Source: Verrucomicrobiota bacterium
Lineage (GTDB): Bacteria; Verrucomicrobiota; Verrucomicrobiia; Opitutales; Opitutaceae
DNA: 18,814 nucleotides
Reading direction: 5' to 3'
NCBI GenBank assembly: GCA_023386835.1
Contig: JAEWIY010000161.1
Location: 1-18,814, forward strand
Below the pieces are notes generated by a model. It was not told where the DNA came from. It searched no databases and saw nothing but the letters and a program-made list of their open reading frames with translations. The translations under genes were made by a program, and so were the position numbers. The first letter of the stretch is position 1. Every line of letters starts with the position of its first letter. Of the stretch, positions 13,382 through 18,814 are shown piece by piece.

Positions 13382-16300
13382 GGAGAGGGGAGGTTGTTCA
13401 GAAAAGTGAGTATTTCGCGCAACCGTAGGAGGGGCCGGGGGGCGGTCAACCTTGGAAACCGGGTGCCCAACATGACCCAATCGTCGCGTCGTCCGCTGCC
13501 TCGCAAGCACTTCAAACGGGAACCCTCCGTTTCGACGGAAACGATGTTCTTTTGTTCCGCGCGGATGCGGATCTCCGTGATCAACAACAACGCGCGGACT
13601 TCGTCACCAAACTTGCCGAAGCGGTCGCGCAGGTCTGTCTCGATCTGCTTCAGCGCCGCCGGGCTGTCGGCCATTGCCAACCGGCGATAGAAGTCGATCC
13701 GCAGCCGGACCTCGCCGATGTAGCTGGCGGGCAATCGCGCCTGAACCTGGGCGACTTCCACCGCGCCACTTTCGGCGTGTTCGGCGTCCCGCACGGCCGT
13801 GTAGGCGTCCTCGTAACGGCGCCGCGTTTCATCCGGCGCGCCTTCGCCGACAAAGACGAAGTCCAGCTTCACGGTCGCCCGGATCGACGCGGCCTGCTTC
13901 TCGCCTTTCAGCCGCGCGACCGATTGCCGGAGCAGCTGGCAGTATAATTCGAAACCGACGCCGACGATGTGGCCGCTTTGCTCCGAGCCGAGCAGATTGC
14001 CGGCGCCGCGCAGCTCGAGATCGCGCATCGCGATGCGGAAACCCGCGCCCAGTTGGTTGTGGGTGCGCATCGCGTTGAGACGCTCCCGTGCCACCTCGAC
14101 CAGGCGGGTGTGCCGGTGCAGCAAGAGGTACGCGTACGCTTGGTGCTTAAAACGACCGACGCGACCGCGGAGTTGGTAGAGCTGAGACAAGCCGAAGCGA
14201 TCCGCGCCTTCGATGATGATCGTATTGCAGTTGGGGATATCGAGTCCGCTCTCGATGATGGTCGTGCAGACGAGCAGGTGATAACGGCCGGCGACGAAGT
14301 CCGTCATCACCGATTCCAGCTCCGTTTCATCCATCTGACCGTGGCCGACGCCGATCTCCAGTTCGGGCAGGAGCTCGCGCAGGCGCGCCGCCACGACCTC
14401 AATCGTTGCAACACGGTTGTGCAGGTAGAAGACCTGTCCGCCGCGCCGAATTTCGCGACGCACCGCTTCGACCACCAGCTTTTCGTCGTACGTTTTGACG
14501 ATGGTCTGGATCGGATGCCGATTTGTTGGAGCGGTCTCGATCACGCTCATGTCGCGCGCACCGGTCATCGCGAGGTAGAGCGTGCGCGGGATCGGGGTCG
14601 CGCTCATCGAAAGCACGTCGACGGTGGCGCGCATGGCCTTGAAACGTTCCTTGTGCTTCACGCCGAAGCGCTGCTCCTCGTCGATCACAACCAGCCCGAG
14701 ATCCTTGAAGACGACGTCCTTCTGCAGCAGCCGGTGCGTGCCAACGAGGATGTCGACCTGGCCGCTCGCCGTGGCGGCGATGATCTTTGCCTGCTCCTGG
14801 CGCGTGCGGAAGCGGCTCACCATCTCGATCGCGATCGGGTAACCCGCCATGCGTTCGCGAAACGTGTTGAGGTGCTGTTGTGCCAGCACGGTCGTCGGAA
14901 CCAGCACCGCGACCTGCCGACCGGCTTGCACGGCCTTGAATGCGGCGCGGATGGCGACCTCGGTTTTGCCGAAGCCCACGTCGCCGCAGATTAATCGATC
15001 CATCGGGCGCGCGCGCTCCATGTCGGTTTTGGTTTCCTGAATCGCGCGCAGCTGGTCGGGCGTTTCGGTGAAAGGAAACGACGCCTCGAATTCCTGCTGC
15101 CAGGTGTTGTCGTCGGGAAACGAAAAGCCGGGCTGAGCCTCGCGCGCGGCTTGGATCCGCAACAACTCGGCTGCGAGATCCACCGTGGAGCGTTCCGCCG
15201 CCTTGCGCGTTTTTTCCCAGCGGCCAGAACCGATTTTGCCGAGTTGGGGTTTGGTTTTGCTCAGGCCCACGTACCGGCTGATCAGGTGTGACTCCTGCAG
15301 CGGCACGTGCAGGGTCACGTGGTCGTCGAACTCCAGCGAGATGACTTCGCGCACCCCGTCGCGCGTTTCGAGCTTCGTCAGTCCGCGATAGTGCGCGATG
15401 CCGTGCTGCAGGTGGACGACAAAGTCGCCTTCAACGAGGTCTGAGAAATCGAGCAGTTGGTCCACTTGCGTGCGCTGCACCAGCGCGCGCGAATGCGCGA
15501 CGGCCCGACGCGGTCGCTGCCGTCCGAAAACCTCCGTTTCCGTGACCAACACCAACCCGCGCGCCTTCGCTGCGGACAGTTTTCCATGCAGCCGTGCGTC
15601 TTCGCGGAAGGTGATCCGAAAACCCTCGTTCAGGTGGCCGCGGAGGAACAGTGGCTTCAGTTTGGCCAGTCCAGTTTCCTCCTGCAGGATCTCACGAGCG
15701 CGTTGCTCCTCGCCTTCCTTGGAGCTGACGAGAGCGACCGTGTATCCATCTTTCTGCCACGCCAGCACCCGTTGCAGAAACTCGAGCCGCGCCTCCGCCT
15801 CGGCATGCAAGCGCTCCTGGGCCACCAGTCCGTCGCCCGGGTAGCGCCGATGATGCCGCAGGCTTTCGGTGTCCCACGTCACTTCAGCGAGCCCCGACTC
15901 GTCACCAAGCACGCCCGAGGCCTCGTCGAGATCCTGCAGCGCGATCCATTGGCGAACGCGCGCCTGCACGGCTGCGAAGGCGGCTGGATTGGCGGTGGCG
16001 TCGTCGCGACTGGCGTCCGAGAGCGCGTTGTCGAGCGCGGCCGGCTCAAGCAACACCAGGTGCGCGGCGGGAGAGAGGTAATCGGCCAGCCCGGTTTTGG
16101 CAGGATCGAGCTTCAGGCGCGGCGAGGCGGAGAGCGCGATTGATTCGACGCTCGCGCCGGAGCGTTGTGTCACCGGATCGAACGCCCGGATCTCCTCCAA
16201 CTCGTCGCCAAAAAAATCCAGGCGGTAGGGTTCGTTCGCCGTGATCGGATACACGTCGATGATGCCGCCGCGGACCGCATAGCTGCCGGGCGTTTCACAA

Positions 16301-16791
16301 ACGGCCTCCGAGTCGTAGTCCAATGCCTGCAGTTTCTCCAGCAGCGCGCTGAACGGATGCGTTTGTCCGCGCGTCAACGTGATCTCGTTGGCCGTAAAAT
16401 CTTCCAACGCGGGGACTGGCTGGAGCAAAGCGGCGGCCGTGGTGACCACCACCACCGCCGCACCGCCGGCGTGCTCGCTGACGCGCCGCGTCGCCCGCAG
16501 GCGCGACAGCACCGTCATGCGGTCTGCGGAAGCGGCAAACGCCTCGCGCATGTCGCGCGCGTCGGGCATCGACTCGGGCAGGAGGAGCACATCGGGCGCG
16601 GGGTTCAATCCCGAGGCGGTGGCGAAAAAGGGGATGTCTTCCACCAGCTGTTCGGCCAGCTTCAGCTCGGGAACGAGCACGAGCCAGACCGGCGACGGCT
16701 GCGCGCGCAGCAATTCCACCAGCACGGCGCCGCGGGCCGGAGCGGATACACCGGTCAGCTTGCGACGTTGAGCGGCGACAGCAGTCGACAT
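13378..16791 (-). CDS. mfd: Transcription-repair coupling factor (Mfd)
   Basis: A DNA translocase that removes RNA polymerase stalled at lesions and recruits UvrA for transcription-coupled excision repair. At 1137 residues it is full length (E. coli 1148). The N-terminal UvrB-like region includes GGIIDVYP near 225. The CarD-like RNA polymerase interaction domain lies near 445-530 (GDFVVHLQHGIAHYRGL). The translocase has Walker A GDVGFGKT at 603-610 (Lys609) and DEEQ at 704-707, and motif VI with the TRG region at about 830-900 (TTIIESGLDIP, LYQLRGRVGR). The C-terminal Mfd/TRCF domain follows. Its start lies 85 bases after rnc, and its TGA overlaps the start of the PpiC gene, making an rnc-mfd-ppi operon likely. 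No key residue is missing. Confidence 0.98.
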   Translation of the reverse strand: MSTAVAAQRRKLTGVSAPARGAVLVELLRAQPSPVWLVLVPELKLAEQLVEDIPFFATASGLNPAPDVLLLPESMPDARDMREAFAASADRMTVLSRLRATRRVSEHAGGAAVVVVTTAAALLQPVPALEDFTANEITLTRGQTHPFSALLEKLQALDYDSEAVCETPGSYAVRGGIIDVYPITANEPYRLDFFGDELEEIRAFDPVTQRSGASVESIALSASPRLKLDPAKTGLADYLSPAAHLVLLEPAALDNALSDASRDDATANPAAFAAVQARVRQWIALQDLDEASGVLGDESGLAEVTWDTESLRHHRRYPGDGLVAQERLHAEAEARLEFLQRVLAWQKDGYTVALVSSKEGEEQRAREILQEETGLAKLKPLFLRGHLNEGFRITFREDARLHGKLSAAKARGLVLVTETEVFGRQRPRRAVAHSRALVQRTQVDQLLDFSDLVEGDFVVHLQHGIAHYRGLTKLETRDGVREVISLEFDDHVTLHVPLQESHLISRYVGLSKTKPQLGKIGSGRWEKTRKAAERSTVDLAAELLRIQAAREAQPGFSFPDDNTWQQEFEASFPFTETPDQLRAIQETKTDMERARPMDRLICGDVGFGKTEVAIRAAFKAVQAGRQVAVLVPTTVLAQQHLNTFRERMAGYPIAIEMVSRFRTRQEQAKIIAATASGQVDILVGTHRLLQKDVVFKDLGLVVIDEEQRFGVKHKERFKAMRATVDVLSMSATPIPRTLYLAMTGARDMSVIETAPTNRHPIQTIVKTYDEKLVVEAVRREIRRGGQVFYLHNRVATIEVVAARLRELLPELEIGVGHGQMDETELESVMTDFVAGRYHLLVCTTIIESGLDIPNCNTIIIEGADRFGLSQLYQLRGRVGRFKHQAYAYLLLHRHTRLVEVARERLNAMRTHNQLGAGFRIAMRDLELRGAGNLLGSEQSGHIVGVGFELYCQLLRQSVARLKGEKQAASIRATVKLDFVFVGEGAPDETRRRYEDAYTAVRDAEHAESGAVEVAQVQARLPASYIGEVRLRIDFYRRLAMADSPAALKQIETDLRDRFGKFGDEVRALLLITEIRIRAEQKNIVSVETEGSRLKCLRGSGRRDDWVMLGTRFPRLTAPRPLLRLREILTFLNNLPSP

Positions 16792-16876
16792 GAACGAGCA
16801 TTAGGAGCGCGGATCACGCCGAAGAGCAAGTGGGCCTCGTGAGGCAACCTGCGGCGGCCGGGCGTCCGTCGGTTGT

Positions 16877-17578
16877 TTATTCCGGCAGGTCGGGCGACTG
16901 CAGCGCCTGGCGTGCGGCGGCTTCTTCGGCCGCTTTTTTGGAACTGCCACGTCCCAGGCCGAGCAGGCGCTCGTGAAGAAAGACGCGCGCTTCGTATTCG
17001 CGGGCATGATCCTCACCTGCGATGTGCTGACAGTCGTACCGCAGGGCGGCGTTGCCGTGCACGGGCTGGATTTTCTCCTGCAGGCGGCCTTTCGGATTTT
17101 CGTGCGGTGTGACCCGGCGCAGGCGTTCGCCGAGCGGGCCGTACAACGCCAGCACCACGCGCCGGGCGATTTCGTAGTCGCTGTCGACGAAGATCGCCCC
17201 GACCAACGCCTCGAATGCGTCCTCCAGTGCCGCCGGGCGTTCGCGACCGCCGGAAACCTCCTCGCTGTGCCCGAAACGCAGGTACTCCGACAGCTCCATC
17301 TCCGCCGCGAGCTCGGCCAGGAATTCCCCACGCGACAAGGCCGCGCGCCGCTTGCTCAAAGGCCCTTCCCGCTCCTCAGGATAAAGCGCGAAAAGCGACT
17401 GGGTGAGGACCAGCTGGAGAACCGCATCCCCCAGGAACTCGAGCCGTTGGTTGCTTTCCTTCACCTCCGGGCGTTCCTGCAGCAGGGACGAGTGCGTCAA
17501 GGCGCGCCGCAAAAGATCAAGATTGCGAAACTCGTACCCCAACCGTTGCTGCAAGGCGTTGAGCTCCTTCGAGTCCAT
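16877..17578 (-). CDS. rnc: Ribonuclease III
   Basis: A double-strand-specific endoribonuclease that processes rRNA precursors and structured mRNAs. It has 233 residues, normal for the family. The nuclease domain signature is NQRLEFLGD at 43-51 with Glu47 and Asp51, and the second metal-site pair is Asp120 and Glu123 (EDAFEALVGAIF). The first acidic residue of the E. coli signature (NERLEFLGD, Glu38) is Gln44 here; from memory the same Gln occurs in alphaproteobacterial enzymes, so loss of activity is not implied. The double-stranded RNA-binding domain covers 161-228 (NPKGRLQEKIQ to KKAAEEAAARQALQ). The ATG at 17578 aligns with the usual N terminus. The gene is upstream of mfd in the same direction and 87 bases after the topoisomerase gene. 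Confidence 0.97.
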   Translation of the reverse strand: MDSKELNALQQRLGYEFRNLDLLRRALTHSSLLQERPEVKESNQRLEFLGDAVLQLVLTQSLFALYPEEREGPLSKRRAALSRGEFLAELAAEMELSEYLRFGHSEEVSGGRERPAALEDAFEALVGAIFVDSDYEIARRVVLALYGPLGERLRRVTPHENPKGRLQEKIQPVHGNAALRYDCQHIAGEDHAREYEARVFLHERLLGLGRGSSKKAAEEAAARQALQSPDLPE

Positions 17579-17665
17579 CTGCTAGTCAGCCAATGCAGAC
17601 GTTGACCCGCTGAAAAGCCCGGAGTTGCGCGCCATCTTGCTGCAGCACGCGACCTTCCGGGGGAA

Positions 17666-18796
17666 TCAGGCCGCGCGGGCCGTTCGACGTCGCTCTCGCG
17701 GGGCGGTGGCGGACTTTCGGGCGGCTGCCGCCGGCCGCCCAATTACCTGGGCGGGTTTTGTAGCGGGCTTCCAGCTACGGAGGAATTTCAACACGGCGCG
17801 TTCCGACGCGGAAAGCGAATCGGACGGATGGTTCAGGTCCGGCGGCACGGCGCGACGCGGCAGGATCTCGCGACCTTGCGAGTATGCCTCGAGCACGGCT
17901 GGGTGGATGTAAGAGGAACGGCAGACCGCCGGCGTGTTGCGTAGTCGTTCCGCCACGACCTTGACCGCGGCGAGCACCTGTTTCCTCGCATTGGTGGCGC
18001 TCGTGGGCGCGGGCAGATGCGACAGCGCGACCGCCGCCCAAACGGTGCCGGACCATGTACGGAAGGTTTTGGCCGTGAATGCCTGGCCCATGTGGCGGCG
18101 CAAGTAGCGATTGACCTCGTCGGAGCGCAGCCGGTGCTGACGACCATCCTCGCCGACGTATTGAAACAGCTCCTGTCCGGGCAGGTCCTGCGCCTGCTGG
18201 ACAATGCGGGCGAGGGTGCGGTCCTTCAGTTCCACACGATGGCGCACGCCGCTCTTGCCCGGGAAGTTGAGGCGAACCGTCCGCCCTCGGATCGTGGCGT
18301 GATGATCGCGGAGCGTGGTGAGGCCGTAGGAGCGGTTGGTCCGGGCGTACTCCTCGTTGCCGACGCGGATCAAGGAGACCTCGAGCAGTCGGACCACCAC
18401 GGCGATGACCTTCTCCTGGCTCAGCCCCCGGTGGGCGAGGTCACGGCGAACGGCGCGCCGGAGGGCAGGCAGGGCGTTGGCGAAACGGACGAGCTGGCTG
18501 AACTTCGCGAAATCCCGGGTGGCGCGCCAGTCATCGTGATAACGGTACTGCTTGCGGCCGCGCGCGTCGCGGCCACGCGCCTGAATGTGTCCGCGGGCGC
18601 TGGGATTGATCCACACGTCCGTCCAGGCCGGGGGAATGGCGAGGCGGCGAATCCGGGCCAACGTATCCGGATCTTTGATGCGCCGGCCGCGCGGATCCAC
18701 GTAGCTGAACTTGTTGGGCGAACCGACCCGCGAGATGCCGGGAACAGAGTCATCGGTATAGCGCAGCCCCGCGGAGCGGGGCGCCCGCAAAAACAC
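17666..18796 (-). CDS. Type IB DNA topoisomerase, poxvirus-like bacterial family (N terminus near window edge)
   Basis: This enzyme relaxes supercoiled DNA by a transient 3'-phosphotyrosyl nick. The 376 residues have all five catalytic positions of the Deinococcus enzyme at a constant offset of 7: Arg144 (LIRVG), Lys181 (GKSG), Arg246 (FRTW), Asn287 (RNTPA) and the nucleophile Tyr296 (SYIHP). The N-terminal segment FSYVDPRGRRIKDPDTLARI and IPPAWTDVWI are typical of the family. The visible start is a GTG at 18796, but no stop occurs between it and the window edge, so the true start could lie outside. A basic tail (about 342-376, with repeated Arg/Lys/Ala) extends beyond the catalytic domain and may bind DNA. 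It runs in the same direction as rnc; a shared transcript is possible but not shown. Confidence 0.93.
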   Translation of the reverse strand: MFLRAPRSAGLRYTDDSVPGISRVGSPNKFSYVDPRGRRIKDPDTLARIRRLAIPPAWTDVWINPSARGHIQARGRDARGRKQYRYHDDWRATRDFAKFSQLVRFANALPALRRAVRRDLAHRGLSQEKVIAVVVRLLEVSLIRVGNEEYARTNRSYGLTTLRDHHATIRGRTVRLNFPGKSGVRHRVELKDRTLARIVQQAQDLPGQELFQYVGEDGRQHRLRSDEVNRYLRRHMGQAFTAKTFRTWSGTVWAAVALSHLPAPTSATNARKQVLAAVKVVAERLRNTPAVCRSSYIHPAVLEAYSQGREILPRRAVPPDLNHPSDSLSASERAVLKFLRSWKPATKPAQVIGRPAAAARKSATAPRERRRTARAA

Positions 18797-18814
18797 CCCC
18801 GCGGCGGCCCCCCC

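Noticed and set aside
13382..13510. N-terminal extension of the PpiC protein into mfd
   Set aside because: It would bury a clear Sec signal peptide, and the ATG at 13381 forms a neat ATGA overlap with mfd.
13969..14994. 341-codon open frame on the plus strand
   Set aside because: It is antisense to the Mfd translocase domain and is a compositional shadow in GC-rich sequence.

Overview
The window is a GC-rich chromosomal stretch, most likely from a verrucomicrobium close to the Opitutaceae. This rests on the gene repertoire (a two-subunit methylmalonyl-CoA mutase, a secreted DUF1080 protein, a HTTM-like membrane protein), the high GC content and the scarcity of Shine-Dalgarno sequences. No rRNA or other taxonomic marker is present, so the assignment is an inference. 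I see no tRNA, rRNA, CRISPR array, insertion sequence or phage gene.

Layout. Positions 1-4059 (+) hold a B12-dependent propionate/methylmalonyl-CoA module: the 3' end of mutA, mutB (ATGA overlap with mutA), and the GTPase chaperone meaB. Positions 4013-6732 (-) hold a secreted DUF1080 protein, whose gene overlaps meaB tail to tail, and two tandem paralogous proteins that fuse a type I phosphoribosyltransferase domain to a HAD-like domain. Positions 6872-10324 form a divergent pair: a polytopic HTTM-like membrane protein (-) against a GMC flavoprotein (+). The flavoprotein carries a cysteine motif spaced like that of the [3Fe-4S] FAD-glucose dehydrogenases and overlaps a small gene with a twin-arginine signal. 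Positions 10334-11368 (-) encode an NAD(P)-dependent SDR epimerase/dehydratase-like protein, and 11452-12120 (+) protein-L-isoaspartate O-methyltransferase. The convergent gap 12121-12361 contains two near-identical palindromes and a strong minus-strand terminator. From 18796 back to 12362 (-) lies an information-processing block: topoisomerase IB, RNase III, Mfd and an exported PpiC/SurA-type peptidyl-prolyl isomerase. mfd and the isomerase gene overlap by ATGA.

How the genes work together. MutA/MutB interconvert methylmalonyl-CoA and succinyl-CoA, and MeaB guards cofactor loading. The GMC enzyme and the small Tat protein look like a co-exported periplasmic dehydrogenase in which the small subunit carries the signal peptide; with the adjacent membrane protein this is the least explained locus here. 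The paired PRTase-HAD proteins are a second poorly characterised unit. The tail of the window is ordinary housekeeping: transcription-coupled repair, RNA processing, envelope protein folding and DNA supercoil relaxation.
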